Assembly (NCBI GenBank): GCA_041583495.1
Contig: JBFHFS010000032.1
Location: 1 to 63,001 of the forward strand
Length of the DNA: 63,001 nt
Direction: 5' to 3'
Source: JBFHFS01 sp041583495
GTDB taxonomy: Bacteria > Bacteroidota > Bacteroidia > Bacteroidales > Marinilabiliaceae
Of this stretch, positions 36,647-46,563 are shown one piece after another. The stretch's first letter is position 1, and each line of letters begins with the position of its first letter. The notes under the pieces were generated by a model. The model made no database searches, was not told where the DNA came from, and saw only the letters and a list, made by a program, of their open reading frames with translations. A program made the position numbers and the translations under genes.

Positions 36647-36691
36647 AAGGAAGACAATAAATACTGCAATTGCATAAATTGTTTCCTTCAG
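36643..36691 (+). terminator. Imperfect terminator-like hairpin
   Basis: CTGAAAGGAAGACAAT (36643-36658) pairs imperfectly with ATTGTTTCCTTCAG (36678-36691), overlapping the stop of the small membrane gene. A T-rich stretch follows only after about 20 bases, so termination strength is uncertain. The 207 bases to the next gene hold no clear feature. Confidence 0.4.
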
Positions 36692-36898
36692 GGACTTTTG
36701 CGTTAATATTTTTTTGAAATTTATACCTTATGAAAGGTCCAAAATTAGTGCAAGAAAATAAATATCCTTAGTTCAATCTGGAATCCAATAGTGAAACGCT
36801 AAGGCATTATTAGTTGCAATACTTAAATACCATTTGTTTGACTTTTATGATAACACTTGGGGGGTGCATCTAACAATATTCATAACATCTGATTCAAA

Positions 36899-37546
36899 AT
36901 GACATTTTCCTTGCAAGTAAAAAATTGGCATCTCTTTTTGGCAATCACTTCCTTCTATTTAATCCTTGTTTGTATTTCCAATGCGTTCATAATCACAGAT
37001 AACATTTATTACAATACCTTATCCAATAAAATCCCCATAGAAGAAATCAATCGATTGCTCTCTTTCCAAAAGGATTACAGTTGGGTTTCTTATCTGGTTC
37101 AAATTGTTGCCTTACTTATTAAGGTATATTTTACAGCCGGTTGTATATTTATTGGCCTCTTTCTGGGTGAAGCCAAGCTGAAATTTAATAAAATAGTAAA
37201 AGTTGTACTACTCAGCGAAGTGGTATTCATGCTATATGGGGGCATTCGCCTGGTTTTAATTTACACCGGTGATTTTAGCACGTTAGACCAGATACAGCAT
37301 TTTTGGCCACTGTCTCTATTTAGTTTGTTTCCACCCGAATCGATTCCAGCCTGGCTGTTTTATCCATTGTATCTTGTAAATATAGCAGAAGTGGCTTATT
37401 GGGCGTTATTGGCCTGGGGCATTTCCTTTCTCGTAAAAGCAAATTTCTTCAGTAATTTAAAAACCGTTCTTTCTTCTTACGGTTCAGGGCTCTTATTGTG
37501 GATCGTGATGTTTGTTTTCGTTCAGCTCTATTTTCTGAACCCCTAA
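36899..37546 (+). CDS. Polytopic membrane protein (Yip1-like layout)
   Basis: A 215-aa protein with about five membrane helices: near residues 10-32, 63-88, 98-120, 155-178 and 192-212. The Yip1-domain-like arrangement is a guess from topology. It is the first gene of the run 36899-45730. Function unknown; it may act with the thioredoxin-like protein or the exporter in peptide maturation. Confidence 0.6.
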   Translation: MTFSLQVKNWHLFLAITSFYLILVCISNAFIITDNIYYNTLSNKIPIEEINRLLSFQKDYSWVSYLVQIVALLIKVYFTAGCIFIGLFLGEAKLKFNKIVKVVLLSEVVFMLYGGIRLVLIYTGDFSTLDQIQHFWPLSLFSLFPPESIPAWLFYPLYLVNIAEVAYWALLAWGISFLVKANFFSNLKTVLSSYGSGLLLWIVMFVFVQLYFLNP

Positions 37547-37606
37547 GAATATTACTGTTTCCAAATATCTTTTGGTCGAAGCAAAATAAATTCAGTGCTT
37601 TTCCTA

Positions 37607-38170
37607 ATGAAATCGAACAACTTTTCTATCACTAAAAGACTTCTTACCGTAGCATTCGTAAGTGTTGTAGGCATTTTGAGCTATTTTAGTTACCAAAAAA
37701 TCGGACAAAATAAACAGGCAGAAAGTGCCATTCAGGTTTTGCCAAAATTTGAACTGACCGACATCTTTAGCAATTTTCCCATAAACCATGGAAACATCCT
37801 TTCAGACAAATATACCCTTCTGGTTTTCTTCAACAGCCACTGCGACTATTGTGGCTACGAGTTAGAAATACTCAATAATGCAAGAGACCTTTTAATAGAT
37901 ACCAACGTGGTCCTTTTTTCTGCAGAACATCCCGATTCGGTTCGTCAATTCATCTCTGAATACAATTTTGCAGAATGTGAGAACATATTCATGGGAAGGG
38001 GTAATTATCAAAACCTTGTTAATTGGTTTGGAAAGTTGTCGGCACCTACCAGCTTTGTTTATGATAAAAACATGAAATTAGTTAAAAAATTTATAGGTCT
38101 CAGAAACATTGATGTCTTGTTGGAGACACTGGAAAAAGGAAATACAAAAGATGAGTACAATCACTATTAA
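37607..38170 (+). CDS. Membrane-anchored thioredoxin-like protein
   Basis: The 187-aa protein (ATG at 37607; a GTG at 37595 would add four residues) has an N-terminal anchor (residues 10-27) and a thioredoxin/peroxiredoxin-like periplasmic domain. VFFNSHCDYCGYELEIL supplies a C-D-Y-C redox motif, and LSAPTSFVYDKN holds a Pro near the position of the cis-Pro. A periplasmic thiol enzyme next to a two-cysteine peptide suggests a role in forming or isomerising its disulfide. The gene overlaps the C39 exporter gene by 20 bases. Confidence 0.78.
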   Translation: MKSNNFSITKRLLTVAFVSVVGILSYFSYQKIGQNKQAESAIQVLPKFELTDIFSNFPINHGNILSDKYTLLVFFNSHCDYCGYELEILNNARDLLIDTNVVLFSAEHPDSVRQFISEYNFAECENIFMGRGNYQNLVNWFGKLSAPTSFVYDKNMKLVKKFIGLRNIDVLLETLEKGNTKDEYNHY

Positions 38171-40346
38171 AGCAAAGAAAAGCTTTCATCGCCAGCATGA
38201 CCAATCCGATTGTGGTGTGGCTTGCCTTTTGTCTGTGGTGAAGTACCATGGGGGCACAAAAAGCCTCGAACAACTGCGTGAGCTAAGTGGCACATCCAAA
38301 CAAGGAACCACCCTGCTGGGCCTTTACCAGGCTGCTCAAAAGTGCGGATTGCTCACCGAAGGCCTTGAGGCAACTACCGAATGGCTAAAAACTATCGAAA
38401 ATCCGGCTGTATTGCATGTAATCATCGATAAACGATTGCAACATTATTTTGTTTGCTATGGCTTTGAAGATGAACAATTCATCATTGGTGATCCGGCTAA
38501 AGGGATAATGACATATACAGAAGAAGCATTAAATGAAGTCTGGCAATCAAAGGCCCTGCTTGAACTCACACCAGAAGAACATTTTGAAAAAGCGAAGGAG
38601 GTAAGCCGCGCCAAACAAAAGTGGTTTAAACATTTACTCCACGAGGACATGAGTCTGCTGTGTGTCATTTTTGTTCTGAGCCTGATCATATCCATTCTTG
38701 GGTTGACTATGGCCATCTATTCTCAGAAACTGATAGATGAGATTTTACCATCCAAAGAAGTTGAGAAAGTAGTGTTGGGTACATTTTTATTGTTGATCCT
38801 TCTGTCGGCCCGTGGTGGAATTTCTTATCTGGCCGGTTTTTTCGGACTGCAACAAGGTAAAGATTACAACAACCGGCTGATCAATCGTTTTTTTGGCAGG
38901 CTGCTGTATCTGCCAAAATCTTTTTTCGATAATCGCAGGATTGGGGAACTCATCGCCCGCATGAACGACACCTCACGTATTCAATCCACCATAACACAGG
39001 TAGTTGGCGAGTTGATAAAGAATTTATTATTAGTTTTAGTGGGATTGGTTGTGCTTTTTTTCTATTCCAAAATCATTGGTTTTATCGTTCTGCTAAGCAT
39101 CCCCTTGTTTGCAATGATTTCCTATCGTTATCATAAGCCTATTGTGGAGGCTCAACAGGGCGTTATGGCAGCCAATGCCCATAAATCGAGCAATTACGTG
39201 AACACCATGCAGGGGATTGATTCGATAAAAGCCTACAACCGGGAAGATGTTTTTGCCAACGTTAATAAAATGATTTACGGCCATTTTCAGGATAAAATAT
39301 TTGCTCTTGGAAAAGTGGGAATAAGCCTGCAGATGTCTGCTGACATTTTAGGGGTGGTCATAATTATCACCATCCTTGGGATTGGGTCGTGGATGGTAAT
39401 CGATCAGCAAATATCCACGGGTGCTCTGATGGCCATTCTGGGGATTTCTGGTTCCGTTTTTCCGGGAATTACCTCCCTGGCCTTTGCCAATATAACTTTG
39501 CAGGGCGCTAAAGTGGCATTCGACCGTATGTATGAGTTTACATCCATTAAACCGGAATATGCCTCTGAAAGAGAAGAAGAGCAGGATACACCATTCTGTT
39601 TTGAAAAGTTGGTAGTTGAAAAATTGTCATTTCGCTTTCCTGGTCGAAAACAGATTCTTTCCAACGTGGATATTTCTCTATTAAAAGGGGAAATAATTGC
39701 CATTCTGGGAGAGAGCGGGGGTGGTAAATCAACACTTTTGAATATTATGCAGGGATTTTATACACCAGAAGCGGGTCATCTTTCTTTGAACGGAAAAAAT
39801 TTTGCAGAGTTTGATTTGCACCGGTTGAGAAAATCAATCGGGGTCGTACCCCAGGAGGTGGCTGTTTTTAACGGAACACTTCTGGATAACCTTCTATTGG
39901 GAGGCAATGAAGAAAAGATAAAACAATGCATAGCATATTGTCGGCAAACGGGATTTGATAAATATTTCAGCGCATTTCCTCAAAGCTACGCCACAATTCT
40001 GGGGGAAGAAGGGATAAACATATCCGGAGGACAAAAACAACTGATTGGTATGTGTCGCGCTTTGTTAAAACAGCCCACACTTTTGTTGTTAGATGAACCT
40101 ACATCAGCAATGGACAGGGATACCGAAAACTTTATATTGAGATTGTTGCAAAACATCAAGGCTTCATGTGGAATCGTTTTGGTGACCCATCAATTGAAGA
40201 TTGCCAATATGGCCGACACCATTCATATACTTCAGAATGGAGCTATCCGGATTTCGGGCAGCCGGAGTAGCCTGGTAGGAACCGATAATTTTTACAGTCA
40301 GATGTATAAAGAACTACAAATTGAAAGTTCATCCATTCAACAATAA
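38151..40346 (+). CDS. C39-peptidase ABC exporter (PCAT)
   Basis: A 731-aa fused exporter. The start at 38151 is chosen because the C39 domain begins there, though the frame opens at 38109. Residues 1-140 form the peptidase (Cys21 in QSDCGVACL, His in HYFVCYGF, Asp in IGDPAKG). Six membrane helices follow (about 165-450), then the ATPase with Walker A GESGGGKS, signature ISGGQKQLIGM and Walker B LLLLDEPTSAMD. It cuts double-glycine leaders and exports the core peptide. The likely substrate is the 35963 product. Confidence 0.95.
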   Translation: MSTITIKAKKSFHRQHDQSDCGVACLLSVVKYHGGTKSLEQLRELSGTSKQGTTLLGLYQAAQKCGLLTEGLEATTEWLKTIENPAVLHVIIDKRLQHYFVCYGFEDEQFIIGDPAKGIMTYTEEALNEVWQSKALLELTPEEHFEKAKEVSRAKQKWFKHLLHEDMSLLCVIFVLSLIISILGLTMAIYSQKLIDEILPSKEVEKVVLGTFLLLILLSARGGISYLAGFFGLQQGKDYNNRLINRFFGRLLYLPKSFFDNRRIGELIARMNDTSRIQSTITQVVGELIKNLLLVLVGLVVLFFYSKIIGFIVLLSIPLFAMISYRYHKPIVEAQQGVMAANAHKSSNYVNTMQGIDSIKAYNREDVFANVNKMIYGHFQDKIFALGKVGISLQMSADILGVVIIITILGIGSWMVIDQQISTGALMAILGISGSVFPGITSLAFANITLQGAKVAFDRMYEFTSIKPEYASEREEEQDTPFCFEKLVVEKLSFRFPGRKQILSNVDISLLKGEIIAILGESGGGKSTLLNIMQGFYTPEAGHLSLNGKNFAEFDLHRLRKSIGVVPQEVAVFNGTLLDNLLLGGNEEKIKQCIAYCRQTGFDKYFSAFPQSYATILGEEGINISGGQKQLIGMCRALLKQPTLLLLDEPTSAMDRDTENFILRLLQNIKASCGIVLVTHQLKIANMADTIHILQNGAIRISGSRSSLVGTDNFYSQMYKELQIESSSIQQ

Positions 40347-40351
40347 CCCAC

Positions 40352-42766
40352 ATGCCATATCTTGTAAAACGGTACTTAAAAGTCTATTCTCCTCCGATTT
40401 TTATGCTTATTTTTTTCGCATTCTCTATGTGGAAATTGAATGGCTTCATTTACGCAATTCCCATATTGGGCTGTGTGGCTCTTTATAAAATCATTAAAAG
40501 ACACCGAATTGTGAGGCTGAACTTTACCGATATAGCCATTATTGGTATATTGATCCAACAAACAATTTCGTGGTTAGGTTCTTCTTACCAACCCAATAGT
40601 CTCATCTACTTTACTTCGGCTTTGTTAATGTCGGCATTTTACTTCACCCTTCGTTTCTATGGCGTGCGAGGAACAAAAAGGAGAAATTTGTTCCTCCATG
40701 CTTTAATGGGTTGGGGAGGAATCCTGGCTCTCATTACAATTCTTAGCTTTTTGTTTTTTAGATTTAACATTAAATACGAGGGGTTCAATGATGTAATAAA
40801 TTTTCGAAATCTATACCATCCTTTAGGCATGCTTTCAAACGACTGGGTAAGTTTTTTGTTGCTGTTTCTTACTTTCTCAACCGGGTCATTATTGATTTCG
40901 TCGAATAAGTATCTTAAAATATCGAGTGGTATTACCAGCATTCTATTGGTACTTTGCTTAATTGTTTCGTTTTCACGTGGAGCGTATCTCTCAATACTTC
41001 TGTTTTTTGGCGCGTTGATAATTTTATTGTCGACACAAAAAAGCCGAAAAGCATTACTGTCGGTAGGCCTCGTTTTGTTCATTATAGCCTTTGCATCACT
41101 CTCTTTTCAGAAGGGGATTTTCACAACCATGGCTATGACCTCGAACACATCACAGATTCGAAGCATCTCCGGCAGAATTGTTCTTTGGGAAGGAGCTGTT
41201 GATATGTTTTTGGAAAATTCCATATCAGGAGTAGGACCGGGAAATTTCGTAATGAAAAGCAATCAATACCTGCACAAACAACCCGACTCCTTTTATAGCG
41301 GAAGGATTTCAAATTCTTTTTTACAATTACTTGCCGAGCAGGGGATAATTGGTGTCATTATCTGGGGAGTCCTCATCACCATCCTGATAATATTCCTTAT
41401 CAGATGTGCTTATGCAGATCTTCGAAAGAGAAAGGACAGAATGTTGTGTGCTGTTTTTCTTTCCGGCATACTAGCCCTAGGGCTAAGGGAAATGACATTT
41501 TCGTCGTTTTTCGAGAATCCGGGTCTTCAGCTAGGTCTTGCCATTGTTGCAGCTTTAGTTTCAAATATTTGTGTCCCTGAGAAGGTGCTTATAAACAGGA
41601 ATACCAGTTCTTTATTGATTCTTCTTTTTATCTGTTTATCCACGGTACATGTTCACAATGTCCAGAAGGCTCAACAATCAACAAAATACAATGCCCGTTT
41701 TCTGGAATTATTTGAGGCAACTAATAACGATGAAGCCCTAATGGCTATCAATAACGCCATAGAGCAACAACCCGAAAATGCTCTACTCTATTTTAATCGT
41801 GCTCTTTTATCAGATACTATCTTGACAAATTATAATTTTCCACAATATCCCTTGCCGGGAAATGAATATACCACTCTCAGCATGCCTATCAAGGACTTAC
41901 AAAAGGCCATTGAATTAAGCCCGACCGACGCCATGTTTCACCATAATTTGGCGATACTATACTGGGCCATTGGGGATATACAAAATTCAGAAAAAGAATT
42001 TATCAAGGCACTTGAATTAGAACCCTACGAAACATTATTTAATTGTTCTTATGGCGCATTTCTAATTCGTATTGGAGAAGGAAAAGCCGGTTTGAAATAC
42101 CTGGAAGAATCGATAACACTGTCGCCCCAGATACTTGATGGTTCCATAATCAAGAAGATGGTCAATGATTCCATCCTTCCATTAATAATCAAAACACCAA
42201 TAAACAGCAAAATCAAAAATCCAATCACCCAGGGGCGTAATGCTAAAATTCTACTATATCTTGGAGATACCATTACTGCAAAGAAAAAGTTGCATGAAGT
42301 TACAAATCATTTACCCAATCTTAACCGACCCTGGTTTTACCTCGCTAGAATTGCGTTATCCAATGGTGATACTATTGGCTTTAAAACTGCCATTCAACGC
42401 TCGTTACTACTCGACAAAACCGATTTTTTGCCAACCCTGACAATGGCTAACTGGCACACCCGCAATAAAAACTACCGCGATGCCATTTATTATTACCGAC
42501 GTAGTCTTATCAACTATAAAAACCTGGTCTCTCCTCATTATCGGAAAACTCTGAAATATTATTATACACGAACCATGCCCAACGATGTATTGCCTCTCAA
42601 GTTACTAGGAATGACCACAACAACCCTTAACATACCCGCAACTTGCAGAAAATTAGCCTTTTTGTACGAACAAATAAATGAACCGGACAAGGCAAACGAC
42701 TATAAAAGGTGTGCTGTAAATGAAAAATTATTGTGGAAAACCCTCCAAAAAACTGACATAAAATAA
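40352..42766 (+). CDS. O-antigen-ligase (Wzy_C)-domain protein with TPR tail
   Basis: The 804-aa protein has ten to twelve membrane helices in residues 1-430, with a periplasmic loop holding SISGRIVLWEGAVDMFLENSISGVGPGNF, the Wzy_C signature of O-antigen ligases and polymerases. The C-terminal 370 residues are TPR-like repeats (PTDAMFHHNLAILYWAIGDIQNSEKEFIKALELEP). Family members transfer or polymerise glycans on the periplasmic side. It lies 5 bases after the exporter gene and 1 base before the TolC gene, so it belongs to this operon, which is unexpected. It could glycosylate the peptide or a surface partner. Confidence 0.85.
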   Translation: MPYLVKRYLKVYSPPIFMLIFFAFSMWKLNGFIYAIPILGCVALYKIIKRHRIVRLNFTDIAIIGILIQQTISWLGSSYQPNSLIYFTSALLMSAFYFTLRFYGVRGTKRRNLFLHALMGWGGILALITILSFLFFRFNIKYEGFNDVINFRNLYHPLGMLSNDWVSFLLLFLTFSTGSLLISSNKYLKISSGITSILLVLCLIVSFSRGAYLSILLFFGALIILLSTQKSRKALLSVGLVLFIIAFASLSFQKGIFTTMAMTSNTSQIRSISGRIVLWEGAVDMFLENSISGVGPGNFVMKSNQYLHKQPDSFYSGRISNSFLQLLAEQGIIGVIIWGVLITILIIFLIRCAYADLRKRKDRMLCAVFLSGILALGLREMTFSSFFENPGLQLGLAIVAALVSNICVPEKVLINRNTSSLLILLFICLSTVHVHNVQKAQQSTKYNARFLELFEATNNDEALMAINNAIEQQPENALLYFNRALLSDTILTNYNFPQYPLPGNEYTTLSMPIKDLQKAIELSPTDAMFHHNLAILYWAIGDIQNSEKEFIKALELEPYETLFNCSYGAFLIRIGEGKAGLKYLEESITLSPQILDGSIIKKMVNDSILPLIIKTPINSKIKNPITQGRNAKILLYLGDTITAKKKLHEVTNHLPNLNRPWFYLARIALSNGDTIGFKTAIQRSLLLDKTDFLPTLTMANWHTRNKNYRDAIYYYRRSLINYKNLVSPHYRKTLKYYYTRTMPNDVLPLKLLGMTTTTLNIPATCRKLAFLYEQINEPDKANDYKRCAVNEKLLWKTLQKTDIK

Positions 42767-42767
42767 C

Positions 42768-44102
42768 ATGAGGCAAACATTTCCCAATCTCTCAATTATG
42801 ATCCTATTTTTGCTCTTGAGTAACCAGCTCTCTATAGCGCAAAAGAAGTTAAGACTGGCTGATTGTTTTGAAATTGCACGGGCCAACAGGAGCGAAATAA
42901 AAAATGCCCGGTTAGAGATTCAAAACTCAGGGCATGAACTTAGTAGCGCAAAACAAGGGTTTCTTCCTACTTTAAATGCAGGGATTTCTCATAATTTAAA
43001 CTACACTGCAAAAGACAATCCCCTTTGGGGGCAATACAGCGGCAATGCACACATGGGCGGCAGTATGCCACTCTTTGATTGGTTTAACACCTGGAAAACG
43101 ATTGAGTTAGCCAATACCTCTTTAAACCTACAGAATGTGGGTTTACAACAGGAAGAATTTTTGATCGGTCTCTCAGTGGTCGAAGCCTTTTACAATCTTT
43201 TGTTCAGGCATGAACAGTTTATCGCGAATAAGCGTCAATTGTCAATTACTGATAGTATCCTAAACTATACCAAAACGCTATTTGAGTCAGGAAAAATTAT
43301 ATACAACGATGTAGAAGAATCAAGGTTGCAGTATCTAAAAGAGGAAAACAATGTTGTTGTTGCTAAAGCAGTTTACGATCAGGCCTTAGTTTCTCTTAAA
43401 AATGTATTGCAGATGAACGGGGAAATGGATATTGATTTTGATTATTATCAACAAAAGGAACCGGAAAAAGTTTTAATTTTCAATGATTACGCTGAGTATG
43501 AAAAAGTGGCGATAGAAAACAACCCATTTCTGGAACTTCTTTTTATTCAGAAAGAATCCATCGAGATGAATCACCTGATTTCGAAAAGTCAAAACCGCCC
43601 CTCTCTTGGAATTAATTATTCGCTCTCGAGCACCTACTCACAAAATTTTATGGAAACCGGCCATATTAGCCTCCGTAAAAATCTTGAAGACACCTTTGGC
43701 GGTTTAATTGAGTTTAAACTTGTCATACCTGTCTTCAACCGTAGAAGCTATAAAACCGACATAGCTATAATGAAAAACAACATCCAAAAACAACAAAACA
43801 TCATTGATTCTGAATTGAATAACCTATTATCCAGTCTAAAAAAACAGTTTCTGGATGCAAGATCCACGGTTAATCAATTTACCTTGTCGGAGCAGGAATT
43901 TAATAGTATTCAATCCATTCTAAAGAACCGTACAAGGCTATATGTCAATGGGAAAGACAATATTTTTATGGTCTTGACCTATAAAAGACAGTACAACGAG
44001 ATAGAAAATGCACTTATTCTATTAAAGTTTCAAAGCCTTTTAAAAAACCATATTCTGCATTTATATGAGACAGGTGGAACCTGGGATACAGTTTCCGAAT
44101 GA
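42768..44102 (+). CDS. TolC-family outer-membrane channel
   Basis: A 444-aa protein with a signal peptide (residues 1-23) and two OEP repeats of coiled coil and beta-strand (about 30-230 and 240-435; LADCFEIARANRSEIKNARLEIQNSG is the first helix). It forms the trimeric channel used by MacA/HlyD-type pumps. With the adaptor at 34008 and the ABC units it completes a route from cytosol to exterior. It lies one base after the ligase/TPR gene. Confidence 0.9.
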   Translation: MRQTFPNLSIMILFLLLSNQLSIAQKKLRLADCFEIARANRSEIKNARLEIQNSGHELSSAKQGFLPTLNAGISHNLNYTAKDNPLWGQYSGNAHMGGSMPLFDWFNTWKTIELANTSLNLQNVGLQQEEFLIGLSVVEAFYNLLFRHEQFIANKRQLSITDSILNYTKTLFESGKIIYNDVEESRLQYLKEENNVVVAKAVYDQALVSLKNVLQMNGEMDIDFDYYQQKEPEKVLIFNDYAEYEKVAIENNPFLELLFIQKESIEMNHLISKSQNRPSLGINYSLSSTYSQNFMETGHISLRKNLEDTFGGLIEFKLVIPVFNRRSYKTDIAIMKNNIQKQQNIIDSELNNLLSSLKKQFLDARSTVNQFTLSEQEFNSIQSILKNRTRLYVNGKDNIFMVLTYKRQYNEIENALILLKFQSLLKNHILHLYETGGTWDTVSE

Positions 44103-44158
44103 ACAATTGGGTCAAGAAAATCTAACAGCCATTCATATAACCTTAAAAACAAATAGTA

Positions 44159-45730
44159 ATGCGGGGCCATTTTATAAAACAAAGCAGAGTTTTAGCAGGT
44201 TTAATTATAATAGGCCTTCTAGGATGTGCCTCTCCAAACAAAGACCCCCTTTCCCTTGCCGGCGAAAATCGCGATGAGATAAAAAGCCTGTTGAACTATT
44301 ATAAAATACCCGATGACACCATTAAATTCAATTCTGCGAAATTCCTTGTGAAAAATATGCCTCACCATTACACCATTCTGTGGAGTGATCATAAGGATGG
44401 CAGCGTAGAAACATTTATTCCAATAAACTATATAAGTAAGCAGAAGGTAAGAGATGCGATGGATTCTCTCGGGGTGGTCTATCGAATAAAAGGGGTTAAA
44501 AAAGACATTGAAAAACTTCCATGCGATTATTTGGTTTCCAGGATAGAGCACAGTTACCACACCCTAAGCGCATTCGATGATGCAGAGTTCGCTCAAAGAA
44601 TCCTCCAAGAGTTCGTTTTACCCTACCGGGTTGCGAACGAAAAGATTGAAGATTGGTGGACACCCTTACATGCCAGACTTAAACCCTTATTTGACCAGAA
44701 GAAATTAACAGACATCTCCAGAGCCACAGCCATTGTTGATTCGGCGATGAGGACCTGGTTTAAGTACTATGCACGGTACGCCTATTTTCAACCGGAGATG
44801 AACTATACAGAGGCCATGCTTTATGAAGGTGGCTTATGTAATCATTGTGCTGACTTTTTATTAATGGGCCTTAGGGCTATGGGCATTCCCTCAACCAAGG
44901 ATTATGCCAGGCTCTGGGGAAACACCAGTGGTGGTCACATATGGAATGCCGTATTGCTTGAAACCCAGCAATGGAAGCCTTTTAATTTCGGGGAATACCG
45001 TAAAGAGTTTTTGCTGTGCTATCAGCCCCCGAAAGTTTTCAGAAGTACCTTCTCCCTGAACTCAGAAATTGTTGATGAAGTAAAAAGGGGTAAAAACATT
45101 CCTGCTTTTTTGTTGTCACCTCTTTTCACAGATGTAACAAATCAATACGTATCTGCGGTTGATGTCAGACTCCAAGGGTACGATTTTAAAGATGATGAAC
45201 TGCCACTCCTTGCCGTTTGGAACAGAAATGCCTGGCAACCCGTATGGTATGGCCTTTCTGAAAACAACCATGTGATTTTTCACGAAATGGCCTCTGATCT
45301 GGTCTATCTCCCTCAGGTTTTTAGAGAGGGCAAATACAAGAACCTTGGCGAGCCGATATGGATAAAACACGATGGAACCCATGTCTTTTGTGAGCCCGAT
45401 TCTTCGCGGCTCATATCCATAGACGGCTTGGTTGCCTGGAAATACAATCGGATGAGAGAGATAATAAACTTAACCAAATTAAAAAGCTATAATCTTCTCA
45501 TATGGGACAAAGAGTGGAGAATCATTGGCAAGGCTATACCCCATTTAAAGGAAACTGAAACGACTAAAACGGCAAATCATCACTCGAAAGATAAAAAAAT
45601 TAAACCCGGAGCCAATTCGCCCGAATATTTTTTGAAATTTGACAACATTCCTTCCAACGGGCTTTACAGGCTCGATGATGAAGATCAACGACCCTTCGTG
45701 GTAGCAGAAGGAAAGATCATTTATTTGTAG
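44159..45730 (+). CDS. Transglutaminase-like lipoprotein
   Basis: A 523-aa exported lipoprotein (signal peptide ending LLGC; Cys22). Near residues 220-265, GGLCNHCADFLLMGLRAMGIPS and SGGHIWNAVLLE give the Cys and His of a transglutaminase-like (papain-fold) domain, as in peptidase-like members of the family. The C-terminal region (about 330-523) resembles beta-sandwich domains and ends FDNIPSNGLYRLDDEDQRPFV. It may cut or crosslink cell-surface protein or peptide. It is the last gene of the island. Confidence 0.8.
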   Translation: MRGHFIKQSRVLAGLIIIGLLGCASPNKDPLSLAGENRDEIKSLLNYYKIPDDTIKFNSAKFLVKNMPHHYTILWSDHKDGSVETFIPINYISKQKVRDAMDSLGVVYRIKGVKKDIEKLPCDYLVSRIEHSYHTLSAFDDAEFAQRILQEFVLPYRVANEKIEDWWTPLHARLKPLFDQKKLTDISRATAIVDSAMRTWFKYYARYAYFQPEMNYTEAMLYEGGLCNHCADFLLMGLRAMGIPSTKDYARLWGNTSGGHIWNAVLLETQQWKPFNFGEYRKEFLLCYQPPKVFRSTFSLNSEIVDEVKRGKNIPAFLLSPLFTDVTNQYVSAVDVRLQGYDFKDDELPLLAVWNRNAWQPVWYGLSENNHVIFHEMASDLVYLPQVFREGKYKNLGEPIWIKHDGTHVFCEPDSSRLISIDGLVAWKYNRMREIINLTKLKSYNLLIWDKEWRIIGKAIPHLKETETTKTANHHSKDKKIKPGANSPEYFLKFDNIPSNGLYRLDDEDQRPFVVAEGKIIYL

Positions 45731-46563
45731 CTATTTCCAAATACCTTTTTTACAGGGTTTACCTGATCTCATTGCTACAACCACGCTGAAAAAGGACCTA
45801 TTGCCAAAATACACCTAAGCGATAACCAATATGAAACAGAGCAAATGCTCCTTTTAAGACCACTAAAACACCTATGAGGTTCATTCGTTTCATAATTATT
45901 GTCACTAGAGTCCCATTAAAATTGGGACGTTATTACATAAATAAACAAATTTGGCTCATTAAGCCTAAAACATTCTTTGTCATTTTGAAATTTAGTTTTT
46001 TCAAAGAGCCCCCGAAGATGAGTTTTATCGGTCAATGAAATACTCAATATCTGTAAGACCTCATATGTACTTCTGTCAAGTTGCATGTCTGTTTGGACAA
46101 TCAGATAAATATCCAACAGTACAGTTTGCAGATTTATTTGCTGGATTAGTTCGTCTTTACTGTACACAAGGCAAAAACTCTAACACATGGCTCTCCGGCC
46201 AAAATTACATAGACTCCCTATTTTCTGTAGCGCAGAAGTGTAATTCTTCACATAATGAAATAGGTAAATTTCCAATAAGCCAGCATTTTAAGGATTGTTT
46301 GTTATGTATCCCCAACCACTGCTTTTCATATCTCTTCAGCTTTTAACTTAATTCTTTTCCGGAGAAGGCTTAGAAAGCCACTCTCTCCAAATGATTCTCT
46401 GGCATTCGCAATTTTTTTTCTATTTTAGCAGTCATTCGAAATTCACCTTATCCTGCCTGGTTCCATTGCAGGAGGTGGATCACAAAAAGTTACTTTTTAC
46501 AATACTCTGAAACCATCTGATTGCCAGAGATATTGTGTAAACCTAAAATCAAAAAATCAGAGG
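45731..46563. other. Long intergenic region between the two islands
   Basis: These 833 bases hold the mini-ORF (45798-45893) and its upstream palindrome. A plus-strand frame, 46035-46346, includes KYPTVQFADLFAGLVRLY, which resembles the C-terminal VQxADLxAG segment of DUF3800 proteins and may be a relic. A hairpin TCCTGC/GCAGGA (46451-46473) lies in the leader of the FtsK-like gene. Nothing else is clear. Confidence 0.35.
45798..45893 (-). CDS. Possible 31-residue membrane mini-protein
   Basis: On the minus strand an ATG at 45893 opens a 31-codon frame (MKRMNLIGVLVVLKGAFAL then FHIGYRLGVFWQ) forming one hydrophobic helix with a basic start, the pattern of short regulatory membrane proteins. 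A perfect palindrome, GTCCCATTAAAATTGGGAC (45910-45928), sits 17 bases upstream. No homologue is recognised, so it could be chance. Confidence 0.35.
   Translation of the reverse strand: MKRMNLIGVLVVLKGAFALFHIGYRLGVFWQ

Noticed and set aside
36730..36771. 13-codon frame ATGAAAGGTCCA... as a second bacteriocin peptide
   Set aside because: Too short, no double-glycine leader, and no ribosome-binding context; the two-peptide idea is not supported.
36643..36898. Second GG-leader peptide gene
   Set aside because: All frames were read for an LxxEELxxI-GG leader; none is present.
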